DNA of 64,000 bases. It comes from Paraburkholderia nodosa (GTDB lineage Bacteria; Pseudomonadota; Gammaproteobacteria; Burkholderiales; Burkholderiaceae). Below the pieces are notes generated by a model that was given only the letters and a program-made list of their open reading frames with translations, searched no databases and had not been told where the DNA came from. Made by a program: the position numbers and the translations under genes. The stretch lies in the NCBI RefSeq assembly GCF_001718195.1, contig NZ_MCNV01000019.1:97520-161519 (forward strand), given 5' to 3'. Shown piece by piece: positions 34,034 through 42,433 of the stretch (position 1 is its first letter; the number at the start of each line of letters is the position of its first letter).

Positions 34034-35437
34034 ATGCCATTAGCCCTCGGCACATTCATCGTTCCGCTCATTGTCGCGTGCTCGATGTTCATGGAGAACG
34101 TGGACGGGACGGTCATCGTCACCGCGCTCCCCGCACTGGCCCGCGATCTCGGCCAGGACCCCATCACACTCAAGCTGGCCGTCACGAGCTACGTGATCGG
34201 CCTTGGCGTGTTCATCCCGATCTGCGGCTGGGTGGCCGATCGCTTCGGCTCGCGCAATGTGTTTCGCACTGCCATCGGCATCTTCATGGCAGGGTCGCTG
34301 TTGTGCGCGGCTTCGCGCTCGCTCGAGATGTTCGTGGCCGCCCGCTTCGTGCAGGGTATCGGCGGCGCGATGATGGTGCCGGTGGGCCGGATCATCATTT
34401 TCCGCTCGCTGCCCAAATCGGACTTCATTCGCGCGGTCAACTATCTCACGGTGCCCGCGCTGCTCGGCCCGGTCGTGGGGCCGCCGCTCGGCGGGTTCAT
34501 CACCACGTATCTGCACTGGCGGCTGATTTTCTTCATCAACATTCCGATTGGCGTGCTCGGCATCTGGCTCGCGAACCGGCATATCGAGAACATGCACGAG
34601 GAGCATCCTGGGCGGCTCGACTGGGTCGGCTTCGTGCTCTCCGCGGGTGGGGCGTCGCTGTTCATGCTCGGCCTCTCGCTCGTGGGCGGCGAGATCGTGG
34701 CCACCGGCACCGCGGTGACGATGTGCGTGATCGGCGCGTTGCTGCTGGTGACCTATTGGTTGTATGCGCAACGTGTCGAGCGACCCGTGCTCGATCTGAA
34801 ATTTCTGCGCATCCCCACCTTCAATGCGAGCGTGGCGGGCGGGTCGCTGTTTCGCATCGGGCTCGGCGCCGTGCCATTTTTGTTACCGCTCACGCTGCAG
34901 GAAGGGCTCGGCATGACGGCGTTCGCTTCAGGCGCCATCACTTGCGCTTCGGCGTTCGGCTCGATCTTCATGAAGGCGATCGTCTCGCGCGTGCTCGGGC
35001 GCTTTGGCTTTCGCCGCACGCTGATGGTCAACGCGGTCCTCGCGGGCACGGCCATCGCGATATGCGGCTCGTTTTCGCCGGGCATGCCCGTGTGGCTCAT
35101 CTGGGTCATCGTGCTCGCGGGCGGGATCTTTCCTTCGCTGCAATTCACCGGCCTCAATTCGCTCGCCTACGCCGATATTCCGACGCGCGACATCGGCCGC
35201 GCCACGAGCGTGGCAAGCGTGATCCAGCAGGTGTCGCTCGGCCTCGGCGTGACGATCGCGGGCCTCGTGCTGCAGATCTCGCACCGGGTGCAAGGGCATT
35301 CGGCCATTGTCTGGTCCGATTTCTGGCCCGCGTTTCTCGTGGTCGGGCTCTTTTCGGCAGCGTCCATTCCGGTGACGATGCGATTGCCCGCGAATGCGGG
35401 CGACGAAATTGCGCGCGGCCGGCGCGGCGAGGCCTGA
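34034..35437 (+). CDS. MFS transporter, DHA2 (drug:H+ antiporter) type
   Basis: 467 residues with about 14 hydrophobic helices. The MFS motif A is present as GWVADRFGSRNVF, and DHA2 motif C-like GPVVGPPLGGFIT follows. The N-terminal MENVDGTVIVTALPALA resembles the start of EmrB-like and related exporters. It lacks a neighbouring EmrA-like membrane fusion protein, so it probably acts alone in the inner membrane. The substrate is unknown. A second DHA2 protein with close similarity is encoded at 42434-43861. Confidence 0.88.
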   Translation: MPLALGTFIVPLIVACSMFMENVDGTVIVTALPALARDLGQDPITLKLAVTSYVIGLGVFIPICGWVADRFGSRNVFRTAIGIFMAGSLLCAASRSLEMFVAARFVQGIGGAMMVPVGRIIIFRSLPKSDFIRAVNYLTVPALLGPVVGPPLGGFITTYLHWRLIFFINIPIGVLGIWLANRHIENMHEEHPGRLDWVGFVLSAGGASLFMLGLSLVGGEIVATGTAVTMCVIGALLLVTYWLYAQRVERPVLDLKFLRIPTFNASVAGGSLFRIGLGAVPFLLPLTLQEGLGMTAFASGAITCASAFGSIFMKAIVSRVLGRFGFRRTLMVNAVLAGTAIAICGSFSPGMPVWLIWVIVLAGGIFPSLQFTGLNSLAYADIPTRDIGRATSVASVIQQVSLGLGVTIAGLVLQISHRVQGHSAIVWSDFWPAFLVVGLFSAASIPVTMRLPANAGDEIARGRRGEA

Positions 35438-35572
35438 TCCAGTCCAGAACGGACGCCGTCTTGCACGGCAGCGGAATCAGCGGATCGCCGGATCGCAATC
35501 GTTTTCCTGGCGTGCTATAAGGCCAAGGCAGGTTTCTGGTAGGCCAACAAACCGAATCATGGGGTGAACTCG

Positions 35573-37303
35573 ATGAAGCTGGTTGAAAAAACGAAAATTT
35601 CCGCTGCCGCTCTCGCACTGCTTTCGCTATCCGCCTTGTCCACGGGCTTCCTCGAAGCCACGCCGGCCTTTGCGAAGGATACGCAGCAACGCCCTGCGGT
35701 CCTCAATGCATCCGCCGTGGCCGTTGCCGACAAGTACGCGGCCGACGCCGCCGAGCAGATCCTCAAGGAGGGCGGTAACGCCGTCGACGCGGCGGTCGCC
35801 ATCGCCTTCTCGCTCGCCGTGACGTACCCCGAAGCCGGCAACATCGGCGGCGGCGGGTTCATGACGCTCTACGTGAACGGCAAGCCGTACTTTCTCGACT
35901 ATCGCGAGCGCGCGCCGCTCGCCGCCACGCGCACGATGTACCTCGACGACAAGGGCAACGTGATCCCGGGCAAGAGCCTTTACGGCTACGACGCCGTGGG
36001 CGTGCCGGGGACGGTCGAGGGCATGTGGGAGGCGCAGAAGCGCTTCGGCAGGCTGCAATGGAAGCAGGTGCTCGCGCCGGCGATCAAATATGCGCGCGAC
36101 GGCTTCGTCGTGGACGAGCAGCTCGCGAAGCGCCGTGAGGCCGCGGAAAAGGACTTCGCCGGCAAGACCAATTTCGACGACTACTTCGGCAACCTGAAGG
36201 AGGGCGTCACGTTCAAGCAGCCCGATCTCGCCAATGTGCTCACGCGCATTGCGAACCAGGGCGCGAAGGACTTCTATGACGGCAAGACCGCGGATCTGAT
36301 CGCCGCTTCGATGAAGGGTCACGGCCTCATCACGAAGCGCGACCTGCAGGAGTACAAGGCAGTGTGGCGCCAGCCCGTGGAGGCGAAGTGGAACGGCTAC
36401 GAGATCATCACTGCGCCGCCCCCGAGCTCGGGTGGCGTGGGCCTCGTGCAGCTGCTCAAGATGAAGTCGATGCTGGCGCCGCAATTCAAGGATGTGCAGC
36501 TCAATTCGCCGCAGTACATCCATCTGATCGCGGAGATCGAGAAGCGCGTGTTCGCGGATCGCGCGCAATATCTCGGTGACCCCGACTTCTACAAGGTGCC
36601 GGTCGCGCAGCTCACCGACGACGCGTACCTCGCGAAGCGCGCTGCCGAAGTCGACCCCGACAAGCCATCCGACACCAAGAGCGTACAACCGGGCCTCGGC
36701 ACCTCGATGCCTGAGAAGGCGGAGACGACGCACTTCTCGGTGGTCGACAAGTGGGGCAACGCCGTTTCGAACACGTACACGGTCAATGGCTACTTCGGTT
36801 CGGGCGTGGTCGTGCCGGGCGCCGGCATCGTGCTCAACGACGAGATGGACGATTTCGCGTCCAAGCCCGGCGTGCCTAACATGTTCGGCGTGGTGGGCAG
36901 CGACGCGAACGCGATTGCGCCGAAGAAGCGTCCGCTTTCGTCGATGACGCCGACCATCCTCACGAAGGACGGCAAGGTGGCGCTCGTGATCGGTACGCCG
37001 GGTGGCTCGCGCATCTTCACGTCGGTGTTCCAGGTCATCAACAACAACTACGACTTCGACATGCCGTTGAAGGACGCGGTGGCGGCGATGCGCTTCCACC
37101 ACCAGTTGCTGCCGCCCAACACGATTTTCTGGGAGCCGTATGCGCCGATCGACGGCGAACTCGCCAGGCAGGTCGAGGCGAAGGGCTACGTGCTGAAGGC
37201 GCAGGACTTCAACGGCGACATCCAGGCGATCCGTATCAACGGCGATACGCCCGACGCGGTTTCCGATCCGCGCGGCCGTGGCGTCTCGCGTCTGATCCAG
37301 TAA
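35573..37303 (+). CDS. ggt: Gamma-glutamyltransferase (periplasmic)
   Basis: 576 residues from the ATG at 35573, preceded by GGGGTGA; a signal peptide ends near AFAKDT. The self-cleavage site is at ETTHFSVVD, so Thr385 would be the new N-terminal nucleophile. The GGGGFMTL (NIGGGGFM), YRERAP and late GTPGGSRI motifs are typical. The enzyme transfers or hydrolyses the gamma-glutamyl group of glutathione, helping sulfur and amino acid recycling. Single gene with a structured 3' region. Confidence 0.95.
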   Translation: MKLVEKTKISAAALALLSLSALSTGFLEATPAFAKDTQQRPAVLNASAVAVADKYAADAAEQILKEGGNAVDAAVAIAFSLAVTYPEAGNIGGGGFMTLYVNGKPYFLDYRERAPLAATRTMYLDDKGNVIPGKSLYGYDAVGVPGTVEGMWEAQKRFGRLQWKQVLAPAIKYARDGFVVDEQLAKRREAAEKDFAGKTNFDDYFGNLKEGVTFKQPDLANVLTRIANQGAKDFYDGKTADLIAASMKGHGLITKRDLQEYKAVWRQPVEAKWNGYEIITAPPPSSGGVGLVQLLKMKSMLAPQFKDVQLNSPQYIHLIAEIEKRVFADRAQYLGDPDFYKVPVAQLTDDAYLAKRAAEVDPDKPSDTKSVQPGLGTSMPEKAETTHFSVVDKWGNAVSNTYTVNGYFGSGVVVPGAGIVLNDEMDDFASKPGVPNMFGVVGSDANAIAPKKRPLSSMTPTILTKDGKVALVIGTPGGSRIFTSVFQVINNNYDFDMPLKDAVAAMRFHHQLLPPNTIFWEPYAPIDGELARQVEAKGYVLKAQDFNGDIQAIRINGDTPDAVSDPRGRGVSRLIQ

Positions 37304-37652
37304 AACCGCGACACCGATGCGAAACGATGCGCTGCGCATGAATGCAAACCATTTCGCATCGGCAAGCTGGCATGAGGCGGCAAAAGTTTGCATGACGTGA
37401 GCGTTTGTCCTCAAATCTGGGGATGCCGCTCCGTAATTCATCGCGTACTATGCAACCTCCGGCGGAAGACAGCCCTTTGCCGGCGTGTGTTTTTCTTGGG
37501 GCGGCATTTGCCGCCCCATTTTCTTTTCGGCATGCCCGCTTCACGCTTCACAGTCGCACTGCATATTGAATCCGTCAGGCGAGATCATTAAGCTCTGATG
37601 TTTGCGTCGCCGCGCAAGCGGGGCGCGCGCCCACTTCTCATCGCACCCGAGC
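37304..37652. other. Structured 3' region of ggt and leader of the LuxR gene
   Basis: 349 bases with no credible gene. CCGATGCGAAA at 37314 pairs perfectly with TTTCGCATCGG at 37352 (11 bp), with a smaller ATGCGC hairpin in its loop. A TACTAT hexamer at 37446 has no clear -35. A terminator at 37498 then ends the unit, and about 130 bases remain as the leader of the next gene. Confidence 0.5.
37498..37526 (+). terminator. Intrinsic terminator downstream of ggt
   Basis: Stem GGGGCGGC / GCCGCCCC with an ATTT loop, followed by ATTTTCTTTT. Confidence 0.8.
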
Positions 37653-38195
37653 ATGGACCTGACGAGCCGCGAACTCGCGTTGATCGCCGACGTCTTCAAG
37701 CTGCTGGCCGACCCTATCTTGCCCGAGGGTGCCTTGCGTCTCGAAGTGGGGCGGCGCCTGCTCGAACTGCTGCGCGCCGACGGCCTGCATGCGGGCGCGG
37801 ACCTGTTCGTCTGGTCGGGCGAAGAGTATCTCGATCATCTGCGCATCGGGCGCGGCAAGCGGCGCGAGCATCTTTCCGATCGGGAGCTTGCGCTGTTCGA
37901 TCTGGTGCGCCCGGCTTTCATCGCCGCGCTGGCGCGCTCGCGCGCGCAGACGGGCCACGTTCAGCCGCCGCCAGCCGACCCATCCACTGCGGATAACGAA
38001 GCGATCAACCGCTTGACGCGGCGCGAGCGCGACGTGGTCGCGCTCGTGGTGGAAGGGCTGCTCGACAAGGAGATCGCCGAGCGGCTAGGCATTTCCTATA
38101 CGACCGTGCGCACCCATCTCGATCGTTCGTTTCAGAAACTCGGCGTCAGCAACCGCTCGCGCCTCGCGCGACTCGTGCAGTCGACGCAGCGCTGA
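37653..38195 (+). CDS. LuxR-type transcriptional regulator
   Basis: 180 residues from the ATG at 37653; an earlier in-frame start would add a basic, unconserved stretch. The C-terminal helix-turn-helix is typical of LuxR/NarL proteins (LTRRERDVVALVVEGLLDKEIAERLGISYTTVRTHL in substance, about residues 115-150). The N-terminal 100 residues have no recognised sensing domain. It is convergent with the DUF2783 gene and may belong with the adjoining monooxygenase unit, which has its own LuxR regulator. Confidence 0.85.
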   Translation: MDLTSRELALIADVFKLLADPILPEGALRLEVGRRLLELLRADGLHAGADLFVWSGEEYLDHLRIGRGKRREHLSDRELALFDLVRPAFIAALARSRAQTGHVQPPPADPSTADNEAINRLTRRERDVVALVVEGLLDKEIAERLGISYTTVRTHLDRSFQKLGVSNRSRLARLVQSTQR

Positions 38196-38213
38196 GGCGT
38201 GCCGCGCTTCCCC

Positions 38214-38405
38214 TTATTCCGGCACGGCTGCCGAAACGTTCTTGCCTGCGGCGTCGATCAACCCGAGGCAGGTTTGCGCGTTGCCGATCCGCTCGATCGC
38301 GAGCAGCGCGAAGCGCGCAAGAAAGAGCGGGCCGTTGACTTCGCCCAGATTGGTCATGGTCTTGCACAGCTGCGTGTAGACGGTGTCGAGTTCGCTGTCG
38401 GTCAT
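38214..38405 (-). CDS. DUF2783-family small protein
   Basis: 63 residues (MTDSELDTVYTQLCKTMTN, later LFLARFALLAIERIGN). The pattern fits DUF2783, small proteins encoded beside aromatic-ring FAD monooxygenases in beta-proteobacteria. Function is unknown. It lies 34 bases downstream of the monooxygenase stop, in the same transcription unit. Confidence 0.75.
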   Translation of the reverse strand: MTDSELDTVYTQLCKTMTNLGEVNGPLFLARFALLAIERIGNAQTCLGLIDAAGKNVSAAVPE

Positions 38406-38439
38406 GGCTTTCTCCATCTGTACTTGATTCCGCCAGCGC

Positions 38440-40143
38440 TCATGCGCACAGCGCATGGTCAAGGGCGGCGAGCGCCTGCGTGGCGACTGTGCCGGCTTCG
38501 CCGTGCCAGCGGCCGAGCACGTGGCCGTCCGGGCGCACGAGGTAGAGCGTGCCGGGCTTGGCGCCGTACATCGGGAACAGGCGTCCCGTTCGGTCCCAGC
38601 CGCTGCGGCGTGATGCGTCGTCGGGCTGGCGCTGTGCGAGCGGCACCAGCGCGAACGGCAGCGCGCGGGCGGCCAGCGTCGTTTCGAGCGCGGCGATCGG
38701 GGCGGGCGTCGCGCCATCCTCGCTGAAGTAGAACGCCGTAAAGCATGGCGCGATCAAGTCGGTCATGTGCCCTTCGCGCACGCCAGCCTGATCGACGATC
38801 GTGAGCGGGCATTCGGGCAGCACCGTGCCCGGCACCGGACCGCTCGCGAATGCGTCGGAGGCCGCGTTGAGCGGCGAGGCCGCGTAGGCGATGGCCGAAG
38901 TCTGGCGCGGATTGATCAGCGAGCGCACGGCGGCGTGCTCGCGCGCGAGGCTCAGCACGGCGGTGCGCATCAGATCGAATGCAAACGACGGCGGCGCCAT
39001 GAACTCCGTGCTCTTCGTGCCATAGCTCAGGTTTTCGTGCGCGGCGTAGACGCGCTCATCGGAGTAGCTGTCGAGTAACGCGTCGCTCCCGAGCCCCTTC
39101 ACGACATACGCGAGTTTCCACGCCAGGTTGTCGGCGTCGTCGATGCCGGAGTTCGCGCCGCGTACGCCGAAGATCGGCACGAGATGCGCCGCGTCGCCCG
39201 CGAACAGCACGCGGCCGTGGCGATAGCGCTCGAGCGTGAGCGCATTGGCCTTGTAGATCGTGATCCAGACCGGCGACCACGATGCTTTCTCGCCCATCAT
39301 GTCGAGCAGGCTCTGCACGCGCGGCATGACGTTTTCGGGCTTGATCGCTTCGTCGGCGTCCTCGCCGTCGCGCAGCTGATAGTCGATGCGCCAGACGTTG
39401 TCGGGCTGCTTGTGGACGAGCACGGTCGAGCCGGGATTCGACGCCGGGTCGAAATACGCGAGCCGCTCCGTGGGCCGCGCGCTGTCGAGCAGGATGTCGA
39501 CGATCACATAACGGCCCTCATAGCTCGTGCCCTGAAGCTTCAGGCCGAGCGACTCGCGCACCGTGCTGCGGCCGCCGTCGGCGGCGACGAGCCAGTCGGT
39601 CTGCGCGGTGTAATCGCCTGCGGGCGTGGAGAGCGAGAGCATGGCGCCATGCGCGTCTTCGTGCAGGGCCGTCACCTTCGTGCACCAGCGAATGTCGATG
39701 AGATCGGCGTGCCGCTCCGCTGCGTCGAGCAGGAACTGCTCGATGTGGTACTGCGCGAGGTTGACCATCGGCGGGAGCTTCTGGTTTTCGTCCTGCGGCA
39801 TCGTGAAGTGCAGCACTTCGTCGTTGCGATAGAAGCTGCGCCCACCGGTCCACGGCAGACCTTTGGCGAGAAAGCCGTCGAGCGCGCCGAGGCGCTCGAT
39901 GATTTCGAGGCTGCGGCGCGAGATGCAGATCGCGCGGCTGCCGTAGCAGACCGATGCGTCGGCTTCGATCAGCACCGAGCGCACGCCGTGCTTCGCGAGG
40001 CCGAGCGCGATGGCGAGGCCCACTGGACCGCCGCCGACGATCGTCACGGCGTGGCGTTGCGCTTCACGGCCGCCTTCGAGTTCGGGCAGGCGGGCGGCGT
40101 GCTGCCTGGCCTCGAACGGATAGGGTTTGAATCCGGCGCTCAT
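38440..40143 (-). CDS. FAD-dependent aromatic monooxygenase (MhpA/PHBH type)
   Basis: 567 residues. The FAD-binding GGGPVG (residues 37-42), a DG motif near AADGGRS, and the GD motif FAGDAAHLVPIFGVRG are in place, and a C-terminal thioredoxin-like domain about 150 residues long follows, as in 3-(3-hydroxyphenyl)propionate and resorcinol-type hydroxylases. It would hydroxylate a phenolic compound using NAD(P)H and oxygen. The substrate is unknown. The gene lies between a LuxR regulator and a DUF2783 gene, a recurring arrangement. A G-rich direct repeat lies just upstream and may be the regulator's site. Confidence 0.85.
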   Translation of the reverse strand: MSAGFKPYPFEARQHAARLPELEGGREAQRHAVTIVGGGPVGLAIALGLAKHGVRSVLIEADASVCYGSRAICISRRSLEIIERLGALDGFLAKGLPWTGGRSFYRNDEVLHFTMPQDENQKLPPMVNLAQYHIEQFLLDAAERHADLIDIRWCTKVTALHEDAHGAMLSLSTPAGDYTAQTDWLVAADGGRSTVRESLGLKLQGTSYEGRYVIVDILLDSARPTERLAYFDPASNPGSTVLVHKQPDNVWRIDYQLRDGEDADEAIKPENVMPRVQSLLDMMGEKASWSPVWITIYKANALTLERYRHGRVLFAGDAAHLVPIFGVRGANSGIDDADNLAWKLAYVVKGLGSDALLDSYSDERVYAAHENLSYGTKSTEFMAPPSFAFDLMRTAVLSLAREHAAVRSLINPRQTSAIAYAASPLNAASDAFASGPVPGTVLPECPLTIVDQAGVREGHMTDLIAPCFTAFYFSEDGATPAPIAALETTLAARALPFALVPLAQRQPDDASRRSGWDRTGRLFPMYGAKPGTLYLVRPDGHVLGRWHGEAGTVATQALAALDHALCA

Positions 40144-40254
40144 GGGGATTGCGTCTCCGATACGTAAGTCTTGTGCTTGCCGGCATGCCCCGAGCGGGGG
40201 CGCTGGCGATGAAGTCAGTATGGAGCGCGAGGCGCGGCCCGCTGTCCTCAATTT

Positions 40255-40280
40255 GGGTACAGGGGGCTTACGGGGGGGAA
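40255..40280. promoter_or_regulatory. G-rich direct repeat upstream of the monooxygenase
   Basis: TACAGGGGG and TTACGGGGGG occur in tandem in the 177-base gap between the regulator stop and the monooxygenase start. The position suits a binding site for the adjacent LuxR-type regulator. No consensus is known to me. Confidence 0.35.
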
Positions 40281-40320
40281 TTTTGCGCAGTGGTTTTTTG
40301 CGCGCGCTTGCGGCGGGTGT

Positions 40321-41139
40321 TTAACCGTGATCCGTCGCGAGACAAAGCGCAAAAAGCTGCCGCTGGCTCGAAATGCCCAGCCGCTGATACGCGCGTTTCT
40401 GATAGGTCACCACACTGCTGGGCTTCACGCCCATGCACTCGGCGATTTCAACCGCGCTGCGTCCTTCGAGCACGCCGCGCAGGGCGTCGAGTTCGCGTTT
40501 GGAAAGCGTGGGGCAGAGCCCGCGCAGGCGCGCGAGCATCATCTGAGGAATGCCGAGCTGGCTTTGGCCGCGAATCGTGTAGTGATGCCGGGCCGACTCG
40601 CCGATCAGCGGCGCGAGCGATTCGACCAGTTCCACTTCGCCCGGCTGAAAATTGCCGGCGTCGCTTTCGCGGTACAGGTTCACGGAGAGCCAGATGTCGG
40701 CGGCGGGCTGCAGCAGCAGCGAGAGCCGGTCGGATACGTTGGGCGTGGCGTAACACGCGGTGCGATAACCATCGTGCGCGATGTCCGCGCTGCTTTGCCA
40801 GTGCAGCACGAGCGACGAGCCGGGCTTGTCGGCCGAAGCGCCGCAAACGATCTGCTGATTGCCGTCGAGCGCGTAGAAGAGGCGCGCGTAGGTGTCGGCG
40901 ACGTCGCGCAAAAAGCGCCCGCCGCGATGATCGGCCACGGAAACCGTGCGCGGCCGGTTGCCGAATTCGTAGGCGAACACGGTGCACTGCGTGACCGACG
41001 TCGCCGGGCCGAGCATGTTCAGCACTTCGGCGGCGAGTGCGTTGGCGTCGTCGCGGCCGATGGCCGAAACGAGGCTGGTGACGCGCGAGAGGTCTAACTG
41101 ACCTGCCTGCCTCGGTCGATCGAGATGCCAGTAACGCAT
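40321..41139 (-). CDS. LuxR-type regulator of the monooxygenase unit
   Basis: 272 residues from the ATG giving MRYWHLDRPRQAG. The C-terminal helix-turn-helix (LSKRELDALRGVLEGRSAVEIAECMGVKPSSVVTYQKRAY in substance, residues about 210-250) is LuxR-like; the N-terminal 190 residues form an unassigned sensor-like domain. It is transcribed in the same direction as the monooxygenase it precedes by 177 bases, so it probably controls that gene in response to its substrate. Confidence 0.85.
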   Translation of the reverse strand: MRYWHLDRPRQAGQLDLSRVTSLVSAIGRDDANALAAEVLNMLGPATSVTQCTVFAYEFGNRPRTVSVADHRGGRFLRDVADTYARLFYALDGNQQIVCGASADKPGSSLVLHWQSSADIAHDGYRTACYATPNVSDRLSLLLQPAADIWLSVNLYRESDAGNFQPGEVELVESLAPLIGESARHHYTIRGQSQLGIPQMMLARLRGLCPTLSKRELDALRGVLEGRSAVEIAECMGVKPSSVVTYQKRAYQRLGISSQRQLFALCLATDHG

Positions 41140-41368
41140 GTGTCTTGACGGAAAACGGCTGGAAAAAGCAACTTTTACGAGATTAGCACCGTTTCGCATC
41201 GCCGCGAAAGCGCCGGCAGCGGGGCCGGATCGCCCGCCCGATGCCGCCGCGAAGCCTGCGTCAACGAGAGCAAGGAATGGCACGTTGGGGTAATCTCCAC
41301 CCTCGGCCGGCGCGGTATGCGCGCCACGTTTCCTTACCTGAATTTCCCTGCGCGCAGGTTATCTCGAA

Positions 41369-42391
41369 ATGTTGACGCTCCCCACCGCGATTCCACCCGA
41401 TTTCGGCGCCGGAGCGGTCTTTCTCAGCGTACTCGTGACGCAACTGGGCGTGCCCGTCCCGGCCGCGCCGGTGTTGATTCTCGCGGGCACGATGGCGGCG
41501 AGCGGCGAGACGTCCTACGGGAGCCTGCTGGCGGCGGCCGTGATCGCGACGCTGCTCGCGGATTCGCTGTGGTTCGCCGCAGGCCGCAAGCGCGGGCGGC
41601 GTCTGCTCAATGGGCTCGTGCGTTTTTCGCTGTCGCTGGACACGACGATCCGCATCGCGCGCAACGTATTCGAGCGCTACGGCGCGCCCATTCTCGCGGT
41701 GGCGAAGTTCGTTCCGGGGCTCGGCCTGATTTCCGCGCCGCTGCTCGGCACGACGACGGTGGCGGTCCACGTCTTCCTGCTGTGGGACACGGTCGGCGCG
41801 GCGTTGTGGGCGGGCACCTGGCTGCTCGGCGGCGCGGCGCTGCATGCGGAAATCGTGCGATTCGCGGCGTTCGTGCGCGCGAACGGCATGACGATTTTCG
41901 ACGTGCTCGCCGTGGCGGGCGTGCTGTTCCTCGCCTGGCGCTGGCTGCGGCGCATGCAGTTCCGCCACTGGCTGGCGACGCACCGCATTTCGCCCGATCA
42001 GCTCGACGAGATGATGAAGTCGAGTGCACCGCCCATCGTGCTCGACGCGCGTCCGCAAGCCGTGCGTCAGAAGGAGGCTTACCGCATTCCCGGCGCGCGG
42101 CCGCTGAATCTCGAATCGAGCGAAGAACTCTCGCCCGAGCTGATCGGGCGTCCGATCGTCGTGTACTGCGTGTGCCCGAACGAGGCGACGGCCAAGCGCA
42201 TCGTCGATCAGTTGCGCAACAAGCACATCTATCACGCGCGCGCGCTCAAGGGCGGGCTCGACGCGTGGGAGCGCCACGGTTATCCGGTCGAGCCGCTGTC
42301 CAACGAGTTCCACGCGGCCCATGCCCATGCCGATGAGCTCGAAGCGGGCGAGGAAGCCGAATATACCGTGCGGGCAAGTCTTTCCAAATAA
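41369..42391 (+). CDS. DedA-type membrane protein fused to a rhodanese domain
   Basis: 340 residues. Residues 1-205 form a DedA/SNARE-associated region with about five hydrophobic helices (GVPVPAAPVLILAGTMA, then FVPGLGLISAPLLG). Residues about 215-325 form a rhodanese domain (IVLDARPQAV, then VVYCVCPNEATA with the active-site Cys). DedA proteins act as lipid carriers or flippases and rhodaneses move sulfur; how they cooperate is unknown. Fused forms recur in beta-proteobacteria. The C-terminal tail has a His-rich AAHAHAD stretch. Confidence 0.85.
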   Translation: MLTLPTAIPPDFGAGAVFLSVLVTQLGVPVPAAPVLILAGTMAASGETSYGSLLAAAVIATLLADSLWFAAGRKRGRRLLNGLVRFSLSLDTTIRIARNVFERYGAPILAVAKFVPGLGLISAPLLGTTTVAVHVFLLWDTVGAALWAGTWLLGGAALHAEIVRFAAFVRANGMTIFDVLAVAGVLFLAWRWLRRMQFRHWLATHRISPDQLDEMMKSSAPPIVLDARPQAVRQKEAYRIPGARPLNLESSEELSPELIGRPIVVYCVCPNEATAKRIVDQLRNKHIYHARALKGGLDAWERHGYPVEPLSNEFHAAHAHADELEAGEEAEYTVRASLSK

Positions 42392-42433
42392 CGGTGGTCC
42401 TGCCGCCGCGCGTTGTCAGGCGCGCGGCGGGAC

